DNA of 64,000 nt, taken from contig NZ_CP083740.1 in NCBI RefSeq assembly GCF_020150455.1, forward strand, positions 5,270,001 through 5,334,000, read 5' to 3'. Shown in pieces: positions 8,860 through 17,176 of the stretch. Numbering within the stretch: the first letter of the stretch is position 1; each line of letters starts with the position of its first letter. Origin of the DNA: Bremerella sp. TYQ1 (lineage in GTDB: Bacteria > Planctomycetota > Planctomycetia > Pirellulales > Pirellulaceae). Below the pieces are notes generated by a model. That model was given only the letters and a program-made list of their open reading frames with translations. It did not search any database and was not told where the DNA came from. Position numbers and translations under genes: made by a program.

Positions 8860-9194
8860 TGGAACTGCTGAGCGAACCTGTCGGGTTGTCGCACTACCTG
8901 GTCGTGGGAGCGTTTCTGTTTGTGACCGGGGTGGTGTGCATGGCCACCAAGCGAAATGCCCTGGGGATTTTGATGGGAATCGAGTTGGTCCTTAATGGTG
9001 CGATTGTCAATTTCGTTGGCTTCGCGAGTCCCTACTTCCGCGATGAGAACCTGGGTTTGGACGGGCATATGATCGCGTTGTTTGTGATTGTCCTTGCGGC
9101 GGCAGAAGCGGCCGTAGCTTTGGCGATCGCTTTGAACTTCTACAACAACCACGCGACGATCGACGTCGATCGCGCTGATGAATTGAAAGGCTGA
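8859..9194 (+). CDS. nuoK: NADH-quinone oxidoreductase subunit K
   Basis: An 111-residue protein with three helices, the standard size for NuoK. MGIELVLNGAIVNFV carries the conserved membrane Glu, and AAAEAAVALAIALNFY carries the second; both belong to the proton path at the NuoJ/NuoK interface. Start and stop overlap nuoJ and nuoL (TAATG and TGATG), which indicates translational coupling. Confidence 0.97.
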   Translation: MELLSEPVGLSHYLVVGAFLFVTGVVCMATKRNALGILMGIELVLNGAIVNFVGFASPYFRDENLGLDGHMIALFVIVLAAAEAAVALAIALNFYNNHATIDVDRADELKG

Positions 9195-11641
9195 TGGACG
9201 CCGTTCTGCCGTACCTTCCGAACCTCCTTGCGACCGCGGTCTTGTTGCCGTTGGTCTCGTTCTGCGTGATCTTGCTGGCAGGTCCACGACTAGGGCAACG
9301 TGGGAAAGGTTCGGCATGGGTCGCCACGGGAGCTATCTTGGCGTCGACGCTTCTTTCATTCTTTGCGGCCACGGTTTGGTTCGCCGCGTACGAAACGCCG
9401 GCTCCGCGTCATGGAGCGAGCGAGCATCACGACGAAGCGCACGCGTCGACGGACGACGTCGCCATTGAGCACGTAGAAGCAGAGCATCATTTGCCGCCGA
9501 TCCTAACTGGCGAGGGATACACGCTGGCGAGCTTTGATGGCGTGAGCGTGGGGATCAATTATTACATCGACGCGCTGACGATCTTGATGTTCTGCATGGT
9601 GACGTTCATCGCGACATGTATCCATTTCTATTCGATGGGGTACATGCATGATGAGCTACACGAAGTGGTCGATCATGAAGCGGTACGGCACGACGGTGAA
9701 TCGGTTCGCCGGCCAGGGCGGTTCTCAAGATTCTTCCAGGCGTTGTCGCTTTTCTGCTTCAGCATGCTGGGATTAGTGATCTCCGGCAACTTTTTGATGA
9801 CGTTCGTCTTCTGGGAACTCGTGGGCGTTTGCTCTTGGTTTCTGATTGGGTTTTATGTCGAACGTCAATCGGCATCGACAGCCGCAAACAAAGCATTCAT
9901 CGTCAATCGTGTCGGCGACTTCGGCATGCTGATTGGATTGATGGTGCTGTGGGCAAGTATCGGGACGTTTAACTTCGGAGACATTTCCGGCAAAGCAGGC
10001 GTGTTTTCGCAAATGCGAGAGGAAGCGAATCATTACGCTTTGGCCGTGCCGGACGGAATGGTTCGCCTGGCCGCTGCTCAGCGGATCGAAGAGATGGCAC
10101 TTGCCGCACCGAAGCCACTCAGCGAGCAAGAGCTGGCTGCCCAAGTCGACGCTTCGCTCAATGCCTGGCGAGAAGGAACTACCGAAGGAGATACAACGAA
10201 GTATGGCTATACGCTGTTGATCGTGGCTGGACTGGGAATCTTCTGCGGTTGCGTCGGTAAAAGTGCCCAGTTCCCACTGCATGTCTGGCTGCCGGACGCG
10301 ATGGAAGGTCCGACGCCGGTGTCGGCATTGGTACACTCCGCAACGATGGTTGCCGCTGGCGTGTTTCTCGTCGCGCGATCGTATCCTATCTTCCTGCCGG
10401 AAGTGCTGCTGGTGATTGCCTGCGTAGGTTGCGTGACGCTGCTGCTCGGGGCGACGATTGCCATCGTAGCGACCGACATCAAACGAGTCTTGGCGTATTC
10501 GACCGTTAGCCAGCTGGGCTACATGATGTTGGCGCTGGGGGTCGGCGGCTGGGCGGCTGGTGTGATGCACCTGGTGACGCATGCCTGCTTCAAGAGCCTG
10601 CTCTTCTTGTGTTCTGGCTCGGTCATTCACGCGGTCCATACCAACGAGATGCCGCAAATGGGCGGGCTCATTCGTAAGATGCCATGGACGGGATACACCA
10701 TGCTGGTCGGCTGCTTGGCCATCGCAGGAATCGGGATTCCTTCGATTGTCGGCCTGCCGATCGGATTGAGTGGCTATTACTCGAAAGACGCCATTCTGGA
10801 GCAAGTCTTCTCGTTCCGAAACTTCAATCCGGCATGGGGAACGTTGTTCTTCGTAGCGGCGTGCGGTGGTGCTTGCCTGACGGCGTTCTACATGTTCCGT
10901 ATGTGGTATTTGACATTCGTAGGAGAACCACGTTCGCGCGAGAAGTTCGAGCATGCTCACGAATCGCCACGTGTGATGGTGGTGCCGTTGGTGCTGTTGG
11001 CGGTGGCTGCAGTGGTTGTGGCCTGGCCGATTTACGATTGGTTTAGTTTGCCGAACTTGACGCGAACGATCGAACAGGCCCGACCGCATGGCATTTGGCA
11101 AGACATGGCTGGCAATCATATCGATGTGATGATGCCGGAAGAGTCGAAAGGGCACGAAGCGGCCGTGAAAGGGCCTGTGGGACTGCTCGCATTCGGGGCG
11201 GCGATCAGCGGAATCCTGTTGGCTTCGATCTTCTACTTGTGGAAGACGCTCGATCCGAGCGACGTGCGCAGATCGTTCGATCCGGTTTACCGCTTGTTGG
11301 TCAAGAAGTGGTACTTCGACGAGATCTACAATGCTGTCTTCGTGCGTAGCACGTTGGCGGTAGCTGCTTGCGTGGCGATGTTCGATCGCCAGGTGATTGA
11401 TCGCACGGTCGATGCGTTGGCATGGCTGGCGATCCAAGTTGCGAACCTTTCCGATGCATGGATCGATCGTCGTGGAATCGACGGTGCGGTGAATTGGTTT
11501 TCGCGGCAAACGTATCGCCTGGGCAGTAGTCTTCGTACGCTGCAGACAGGTAGCTTGCGGCAGTACGTAATGTTCATCGTCGTGAGCACGGTGGCGTTGT
11601 TTGTGATATTGAGTTTTTGGACCTATTCGTTGGCTCGATAA
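9194..11641 (+). CDS. nuoL: NADH-quinone oxidoreductase subunit L
   Basis: An 815-residue antiporter-like subunit, longer than the 613 of E. coli NuoL. The core is recognisable: FVFWELVGVCSWFLIGFY (conserved Glu in helix 5), KSAQFPLHVWLPDAMEGPTPVSALVHSATMV, and the LAYSTVSQLGYMM segment. Two insertions stand out. One is a His/Glu/Asp-rich loop after helix 2 (about residues 74-99). The other is a charged helical stretch (about 272-336) before the helix that leads to the discontinuous helix. The C-terminus carries the long lateral-helix region and a last helix. The ATG overlaps the nuoK stop. Confidence 0.95.
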   Translation: MDAVLPYLPNLLATAVLLPLVSFCVILLAGPRLGQRGKGSAWVATGAILASTLLSFFAATVWFAAYETPAPRHGASEHHDEAHASTDDVAIEHVEAEHHLPPILTGEGYTLASFDGVSVGINYYIDALTILMFCMVTFIATCIHFYSMGYMHDELHEVVDHEAVRHDGESVRRPGRFSRFFQALSLFCFSMLGLVISGNFLMTFVFWELVGVCSWFLIGFYVERQSASTAANKAFIVNRVGDFGMLIGLMVLWASIGTFNFGDISGKAGVFSQMREEANHYALAVPDGMVRLAAAQRIEEMALAAPKPLSEQELAAQVDASLNAWREGTTEGDTTKYGYTLLIVAGLGIFCGCVGKSAQFPLHVWLPDAMEGPTPVSALVHSATMVAAGVFLVARSYPIFLPEVLLVIACVGCVTLLLGATIAIVATDIKRVLAYSTVSQLGYMMLALGVGGWAAGVMHLVTHACFKSLLFLCSGSVIHAVHTNEMPQMGGLIRKMPWTGYTMLVGCLAIAGIGIPSIVGLPIGLSGYYSKDAILEQVFSFRNFNPAWGTLFFVAACGGACLTAFYMFRMWYLTFVGEPRSREKFEHAHESPRVMVVPLVLLAVAAVVVAWPIYDWFSLPNLTRTIEQARPHGIWQDMAGNHIDVMMPEESKGHEAAVKGPVGLLAFGAAISGILLASIFYLWKTLDPSDVRRSFDPVYRLLVKKWYFDEIYNAVFVRSTLAVAACVAMFDRQVIDRTVDALAWLAIQVANLSDAWIDRRGIDGAVNWFSRQTYRLGSSLRTLQTGSLRQYVMFIVVSTVALFVILSFWTYSLAR

Positions 11642-11673
11642 CAGCCACTTGGATTTGCCCTTGAGGCAGTTGC

Positions 11674-13434
11674 ATGGATAACCTGGCATACTTCATCGTG
11701 ACATCGCTAATCTTCACGCCGGTCGTGGGAGCGATTGGGCTGTTGTTTTTCCCCGCGGAAAGCAAGTCGGCGATGCGCTGGTTCACGTTGCTGGTCACCC
11801 TGTTGGTGCTGCTGCCAACAATTTGGATGGCCCTGCCATGGAGTGAATCACTCAGCTTTCAAACGAGTGAAGCTGGTCTGCAGAATGTCGTTCAGGTTTC
11901 GTGGATACCGTCGTTCGATATTCAGTTTTTCCTGGGGATCGATGGCATCAGCTTTCCGTTGCTTTTGTTGACGGCTGTTATCTCGTGCCTGGCGATGGGG
12001 GCGAGTTGGACGGTCGACAAGTACGTCAAAAGTTATTGCGTGCTGTACTTGCTGCTGTTGGCGGGAATGATGGGCGTATTTTTGTCGCTTGATTTCTTCC
12101 TGTTCTATATCTTCTGGGAAGTGATGCTGTTGCCGATGTACTTTTTGATCGGCGTCTGGGGTGGGCCACGGAAAGAGTACGCCGCGATCAAGTTCTTTTT
12201 GTATACGCTCTTTGGCAGCGTGTTGATGTTGATCGCTGTCCTGATGCTGTACTTCAACAGTGACTTGCGAGAGCTTTCGGTCGATCAATTGCAAACAGCT
12301 CATGTTGCCGCGTGGGACGAATCTGGCGAGTTACTTTCGGCGGAAGCATATAAGCAGCAAATCGACACGAGCGAGTACCCAGTCCACACGTTCAATATCA
12401 TGGCCTTACAACAGTTGGGGCAGCATACCGACGTGTTCGATCAGGCATTGCTGTTCGGCAAGTCGATTCAATGGTGGGCGTTTGTGCTGCTATTCATTGG
12501 CTTCATCATCAAAGTGCCGAGCGTCCCGCTGCATACCTGGCTGCCCGATGCCCACGTGGAAGCTCCAACGCCAATTTCAATGATCCTGGCCGGCGTGCTG
12601 CTGAAGATGGGTGGCTATGGCATCGTGCGGATTTGCTACCCGATTTGTCCCGATGCCGGCTACGATCTGGTTTGGATTGTCTGCTCGATCGGTGTGATCA
12701 GCATGGTTTACGGCGCGTTCGCGGCGTTGGCTCAAAAAGATTTCAAACGGATGGTCGCCTACAGCTCGGTTAGCCATATGGGCTACGTCGTGTTGGGACT
12801 AGGTGTTTGGAGTGCAACGGCAGGAAGCGTATTCGATCCGATCTCGTGGAGCATGGGCGTCAAAGGAGCGTTGTTCCAAATGATCGGGCATGGCGTCAGC
12901 TCGGCAGGCATGTTCTTTATGGTGGGCGTGGTTTACGACCGTGTTCATCACCGAGATCTGAATCAGTTCGGCGGACTGTATGGAAAGATGCCGGTTTACA
13001 CGGCGATGGCGATGCTGCTGTTCTTTGCCGGTCTCGGTTTGCCTGGTCTGTGTGGATTTATTGGCGAAGTGTTTGTCGTACTTTCGGTCTGGAAGTTGAG
13101 CTCGACGTTGGCAGTCATTTCCGCGGCGGTCGTGATATTGACGGCCGGATATATCTTGTGGGCGGTGCAGCGAGTCTACTTGGGACCGGAATACCGCGGG
13201 CCCCATGAAGAAGCGTTAAGCGAGATCAACCTTCGCGAAATGCTCATTGCGTTGCCTCTGTGTGTGTTGGCCGTGGTGCTGGGGATTTTTCCTGCGACCA
13301 TCTTCCGCTATATGGATCAGACGGTCGATCAACAAGTGAACGACCTGGTTCAGTGGACGGAAGAAGTCAAGCTGCCGAAATTGCGAGCCGAACGTGAAGA
13401 AGCCGACAACGACGTTGCTGCGAATGCCCCTTAG
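11674..13434 (+). CDS. nuoM: NADH-quinone oxidoreductase subunit M
   Basis: A 586-residue antiporter-like membrane subunit. YIFWEVMLLPMYFLIGVWGG has the helix-5 Glu, and PSVPLHTWLPDAHVEAPTPISMILAGVLLKMGGYG is the NuoM signature. MVAYSSVSHMGYVVLG follows. A hydrophilic insertion near residues 194-265 is not part of the usual subunit (E. coli NuoM has 509 residues). GAGG lies eight bases before ATG 11674. nuoN follows after 17 bp. Confidence 0.96.
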   Translation: MDNLAYFIVTSLIFTPVVGAIGLLFFPAESKSAMRWFTLLVTLLVLLPTIWMALPWSESLSFQTSEAGLQNVVQVSWIPSFDIQFFLGIDGISFPLLLLTAVISCLAMGASWTVDKYVKSYCVLYLLLLAGMMGVFLSLDFFLFYIFWEVMLLPMYFLIGVWGGPRKEYAAIKFFLYTLFGSVLMLIAVLMLYFNSDLRELSVDQLQTAHVAAWDESGELLSAEAYKQQIDTSEYPVHTFNIMALQQLGQHTDVFDQALLFGKSIQWWAFVLLFIGFIIKVPSVPLHTWLPDAHVEAPTPISMILAGVLLKMGGYGIVRICYPICPDAGYDLVWIVCSIGVISMVYGAFAALAQKDFKRMVAYSSVSHMGYVVLGLGVWSATAGSVFDPISWSMGVKGALFQMIGHGVSSAGMFFMVGVVYDRVHHRDLNQFGGLYGKMPVYTAMAMLLFFAGLGLPGLCGFIGEVFVVLSVWKLSSTLAVISAAVVILTAGYILWAVQRVYLGPEYRGPHEEALSEINLREMLIALPLCVLAVVLGIFPATIFRYMDQTVDQQVNDLVQWTEEVKLPKLRAEREEADNDVAANAP

Positions 13435-13451
13435 ATAGATCATCACGCTCC

Positions 13452-15119
13452 ATGTTTTTCACCCTGGTGAATCATCTGACGACCGACACATTGGCCAGCC
13501 TTCCAGGCTTTGGGGCCGAGTTGGTCTTATGCGCGACGGTCTTGGTTATCTTGCTGGCTCGCATGTTTCCGCTGACCGAGCGAATCGACTCGACCTGGTT
13601 GGCGATGATCGGGACGTTTGTCGCTGTATGCGTGCTATCGCCTCTTGCGCCATGGGACATTTCCCAAAGCCCTGCCGAGATGGTTTCGATGGGCGAATTG
13701 CCTCGTGTCGAGATCTTCACGGGGATGCTTGTGCATGATGGATTTTCGGTCGTCATCAAGTCGATGCTGCTGTTGTTCCTGCTGCTGTTCTTTGGACTCG
13801 TGAAACTCACCAAGGCACATCGCAAGCCAGACAGCCCTGATTTCACCACGCTGATTTTGGGTTCAGCGCTCGGCATGTGTTTGATGGTCTCGTCGAATCA
13901 TATGCTCATGTTATTTCTTGCGATCGAAATGGCGTCGGTTCCTTCGTACGCGATGGTGGCCATGCACCGACACGATCGAAAGGCATCGGAAGCGGCGCTC
14001 AAGTACGCGGTCTACGGGGCAGGAACGGCCGGAGTGATGCTGTATGGGATCAGCTTGCTTTGCGGTCTGTTGAATTCCGCTCATTTGCCGACGATGGCGG
14101 TGCAGCTTTCCGAGATGGCCGCCGCCGGGATCTCTCCGGCCGAAACCGTAATGTTGGTGATGGCAGCTTTGATGGTCATGGTGGGTCTGGCGTTCAAGCT
14201 ATCGGCGGTTCCGTTTCATCAGTGGTGCCCTGATGTGTTCGAAGGAGCGACTGCCGAAGTCGGAGCGTTTCTATCGGTCGCGTCGAAGGCAGCCGCTTTG
14301 GCCCTGTTGGTGCGAGTGGCGATTGGACTGACCTGCGTGGAAGGGGCGGCCGATCCGTTGGTGGCATGGGAAGGGAATTCGCTCGCCGATACGACTTCAT
14401 CCGGGATGGATGGCATTCAGTCATTTGCTGCGGTTTTGATTGCCATCATCGCGGCGGTGACTTGCACATTTGGCAACTTGGCGGCGTTCGCACAAACCAA
14501 CATCAAGCGGCTTCTCGCCTACTCAACGATTGCCCATGCCGGTTATCTGATGATGGGAGTTCCACCAATTTTGGCGTTAGCTTCCATCGATCCGGCCGCG
14601 GCGGGAGCATGTGCTGGATACTTAGCGCTTTACATTGCGGTTTATCTGCTGATGAATTTAGGGGCGTTTGCCGTTGTGGCGTTCGTCCGTGATGTGACCG
14701 GCAGCGAAGAGATCCGTGATTATGCTGGCATGATCTACCGTAGCAAGTCGATCACGATTTGTATGACGATCTTGCTGGTAAGTTTGGTCGGCTTGCCTCC
14801 TTTGGCAGGCTTCATCGGCAAGTTTGCTGTGTTCGCCGGACTCGCACGTGGTTACCTGGCCAGCGGCGAAACCTACTTGGCGGTATTGTTGGCGGTTGGC
14901 TGCGTGAATACGGCGATCAGCTTGTTCTATTACCTTCGCATTGTGAAGACGATGACGATGGATCCTGTCGATTCTGATACAGCACCGATGCGGCACTCTC
15001 CCAGCATTTTGCAGACCGGCTATCTGTGGTGTCTGACCGTTCCGGTGTTGGTGCTGATCGTGGGATGGGACTTCCTGAACGTTTGGATTCAACAGGCTGT
15101 TCGTGGCCTGATTTCGTGA
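13452..15119 (+). CDS. nuoN: NADH-quinone oxidoreductase subunit N
   Basis: A 555-residue antiporter-like membrane protein, the last gene of the complex I cluster. Diagnostic pieces are the LAIEMASVPSYAMVAM helix with its conserved Glu, FKLSAVPFHQWCPDVFEGA, the IKRLLAYSTIAHAGYLMMG segment, and SLVGLPPLAGFIGKFAVF. It pumps protons as part of the membrane arm. A small unrelated gene starts 23 bp after the stop and may be the last cistron. Confidence 0.96.
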   Translation: MFFTLVNHLTTDTLASLPGFGAELVLCATVLVILLARMFPLTERIDSTWLAMIGTFVAVCVLSPLAPWDISQSPAEMVSMGELPRVEIFTGMLVHDGFSVVIKSMLLLFLLLFFGLVKLTKAHRKPDSPDFTTLILGSALGMCLMVSSNHMLMLFLAIEMASVPSYAMVAMHRHDRKASEAALKYAVYGAGTAGVMLYGISLLCGLLNSAHLPTMAVQLSEMAAAGISPAETVMLVMAALMVMVGLAFKLSAVPFHQWCPDVFEGATAEVGAFLSVASKAAALALLVRVAIGLTCVEGAADPLVAWEGNSLADTTSSGMDGIQSFAAVLIAIIAAVTCTFGNLAAFAQTNIKRLLAYSTIAHAGYLMMGVPPILALASIDPAAAGACAGYLALYIAVYLLMNLGAFAVVAFVRDVTGSEEIRDYAGMIYRSKSITICMTILLVSLVGLPPLAGFIGKFAVFAGLARGYLASGETYLAVLLAVGCVNTAISLFYYLRIVKTMTMDPVDSDTAPMRHSPSILQTGYLWCLTVPVLVLIVGWDFLNVWIQQAVRGLIS

Positions 15120-15142
15120 TGGAAGGGACTTAATCGTCGCCT

Positions 15143-15583
15143 ATGTTGCCGATCAAAGAGTTTCAAATCCTGAATCGCATCGCCGCGCTGCATCATCGGT
15201 CGCTACCGACCTATTTGACGTACGCGCGTCCATGGGTGAAAGTTGGCAGTGAAGACCGAGCGGCGATCATCGACGACATTGCCGCGGATCATCACGATTT
15301 AGTCGAACGCATACTGCGTGTGCTTGAAGCGGAAGATCGACCGATTGCTCTGGGGGATTTTCCGATGGCTTATACCGATTTGAACGATCTGTCGCTCGAC
15401 TTTATTCTTCAGGAGCTGACGCATTACGAACGCCGTTTGCTACATACGCTGGAAGACATCGCCACGTGGGTCGATCGCGACTCGGACGCGTTTCTGCTAG
15501 TGAACATGGCAATCGGTCTGGCCGTTGGTCATTTGGAAAACCTGGCCGAAGCCAACGGTGATTCTCCCGCGATGAAGACCTGA
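15143..15583 (+). CDS. Conserved-looking small helical protein of unknown function
   Basis: I do not recognise this 146-residue protein. It is predicted to be all-helical, with His and Glu spaced as on helices: DHHDLVERIL near residue 50, ELTHYERRLLHTLED near 92, and VGHLENLAEA near 130. The spacing of these E, H and ExxH-like groups recalls ferritin-like or hemerythrin-like bundles, but no family signature is complete. No signal peptide or membrane segment is seen. It follows nuoN by 23 bp on the same strand, so it may be co-transcribed with complex I. Codon use looks like that of the neighbours. Confidence 0.7.
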   Translation: MLPIKEFQILNRIAALHHRSLPTYLTYARPWVKVGSEDRAAIIDDIAADHHDLVERILRVLEAEDRPIALGDFPMAYTDLNDLSLDFILQELTHYERRLLHTLEDIATWVDRDSDAFLLVNMAIGLAVGHLENLAEANGDSPAMKT

Positions 15584-15673
15584 GCCTTGTCAGGCGTTTC
15601 GCCCTGGGGCGTTGCCCGTTAGGATGAACCGTTTTCTGCTTCGCCGTTGGACTCTGTCGGAAGAGTAGTTGCC

Positions 15674-16456
15674 GTGGAATGGTTTGACACACATGCCCAT
15701 TTGTTCGATGAAGGTCTTCTGCCTCAAATCGAAGACGTCCTTTCCAGGGCAGATGAAGCAGGCGTAAAAACGATGGTCGCCATTGGCACCACGCTGGAAG
15801 ATAGCCGCATCTGCGTCGAACTGGCTGAACGATTTCCACAGGTGTACGCGTCGGTCGGCATTCATCCCAATCATAGTGCCGAGGCGAAGGAAGGCGATTT
15901 GGATGCGGTCGAATCGCTAATGACGCATCCCAAAGTGGTAGCGATCGGCGAGACGGGACTCGATCGTTACTGGGACTTTGCCCCGATCGAGCTGCAAAAG
16001 GAATATTTGCAGTGGCATGTCGAGAAGTCTCGCCAGTATCAAAAGCCGCTCGTGATTCATATGCGCGAATGCGAACAAGATATTGTCGAGTGGTTAGAGG
16101 CTTCCAAAGCAGATGGACCGCTCTCTGGAATCTTGCATTCGTACACCGGAAACGTCGAGCTGGCCGAACTAGGTGTCGCGTGCGGAATGCATATTAGCTT
16201 TGCAGGGATGCTGACTTTTAAACGGAACCAGGAGCTTCGCGACGTCGCGAAAACGATTCCGCTTGAACGCCTGTTGGTGGAAACCGATTGTCCTTACTTA
16301 AGCCCGGAACCCTGTCGCAAACAACGGCCCAATGAGCCAGCGTTGGTCGTACATACGGGGACTTGTCTGGCTGGTGAGAGGGGGATGGAACCTGCTGAGC
16401 TGGCACGTGTTACGACCAACAACGCACGAAAGCTGTTTGGTATTCAGTCGACTTAA
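15674..16456 (+). CDS. tatD: TatD family metal-dependent deoxyribonuclease
   Basis: A 260-residue TIM-barrel hydrolase of normal TatD length. The metal ligands are visible: DTHAHL at the N-terminus, the Glu in GETGLDRYW, His in VIHMRE, His in LHSYTG, and Asp in ETDCPYLSPEP. TatD proteins are cytoplasmic Mg2+-dependent DNases linked to DNA repair and oxidative damage. GTG 15674 is chosen because GGAAGAG precedes it by eight bases and the protein then starts directly before the DTH motif. An upstream TTG at 15647 is less likely. Confidence 0.93.
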   Translation: MEWFDTHAHLFDEGLLPQIEDVLSRADEAGVKTMVAIGTTLEDSRICVELAERFPQVYASVGIHPNHSAEAKEGDLDAVESLMTHPKVVAIGETGLDRYWDFAPIELQKEYLQWHVEKSRQYQKPLVIHMRECEQDIVEWLEASKADGPLSGILHSYTGNVELAELGVACGMHISFAGMLTFKRNQELRDVAKTIPLERLLVETDCPYLSPEPCRKQRPNEPALVVHTGTCLAGERGMEPAELARVTTNNARKLFGIQST

Positions 16457-16561
16457 CGGCTGGCTTCATGTTGCCCTTGGTTGAGAGCATTGGCCACTGG
16501 GGTAGAATACGAGAACGGTTCACGATTGATTGCACCCAATTAGCCCAGGACAATTTCTGCG

Positions 16562-17155
16562 ATGGTTAAGACTGCTAGTACCATGCTTCCGTTGGGAACG
16601 AAGGCTCCCGATTTCTCGCTTCTGAACGTCGACTCAAAGACAGTTTCTCTTGCTGATTTTGCCGATGCCAAGGCATTGGTGGTGATCTTCATGTGCAACC
16701 ACTGTCCTTTCGTGAAGCACCTGGCCGACGATCTGGCCAAGTTTGGTCGTGAGTGCCAAGAGAAAGGCGTCGCCGTCGTCGCAATTAGCTCGAATGACGT
16801 CGCGAATTATCCGGACGACTCGCCAGAGCAGATGGTTCACGAAGCCGAAAACCGCGGCTACACGTTTCCATACTTGTATGACGAAGACCAGAGCGTTGCC
16901 AAGGCTTACAAGGCGGCCTGTACGCCAGACTTCTATGTCTTCGATGGCGAGCAGAAGTTGGCTTATCGCGGTCAGTTCGATGCCAGTCGACCTGGTAACG
17001 ATGTCGCCGTGACGGGGGAAGACCTTCGCAAAGCGGTTGATGCAGTCGTCGCCGGACAGCCAGTTCCCGAACCGCACATGCCCAGCATTGGTTGCAATAT
17101 TAAGTGGATTGCCGGGAAAGAACCGGAATACTTCAATCCAGCCGGTACGGCCTAA
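16562..17155 (+). CDS. Thioredoxin-fold redoxin / peroxiredoxin-like protein
   Basis: This 197-residue protein starts APDFSLLNVDSKTVSLADF, the entry of the AhpC/TSA-redoxin fold, and has FMCNHCPFVKH at about residue 45, which gives a C-x2-C pair followed by Pro. A cis-Pro region lies in ACTPDFYVFD (about residue 120). It resembles the PRX-like group with a CNHCP motif, which is common in planctomycetes. No signal peptide is seen, so it is probably cytoplasmic. The physiological partner and substrate are unknown. AGGA lies 11 bases before the ATG. It converges with the GCS2 gene. Confidence 0.85.
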   Translation: MVKTASTMLPLGTKAPDFSLLNVDSKTVSLADFADAKALVVIFMCNHCPFVKHLADDLAKFGRECQEKGVAVVAISSNDVANYPDDSPEQMVHEAENRGYTFPYLYDEDQSVAKAYKAACTPDFYVFDGEQKLAYRGQFDASRPGNDVAVTGEDLRKAVDAVVAGQPVPEPHMPSIGCNIKWIAGKEPEYFNPAGTA

Positions 17156-17159
17156 TTTG

Positions 17160-17176
17160 ACTGGCAATTAGCCAGT
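17160..17176. terminator. Possible short hairpin between convergent genes
   Basis: ACTGGC-AATTA-GCCAGT is a perfect 6-bp stem between the convergent stops of the redoxin gene and the GCS2 gene. It overlaps the stop codon of the latter. There is no strong T-run on either side, so termination activity is uncertain. Confidence 0.35.

Noticed and set aside
9773..11689. Long open frame on the minus strand opposite nuoL (638 codons).
   Set aside because: Its product is rich in His, Gln and Arg, as expected from the reverse reading of a hydrophobic gene. No RBS or motif supports it.
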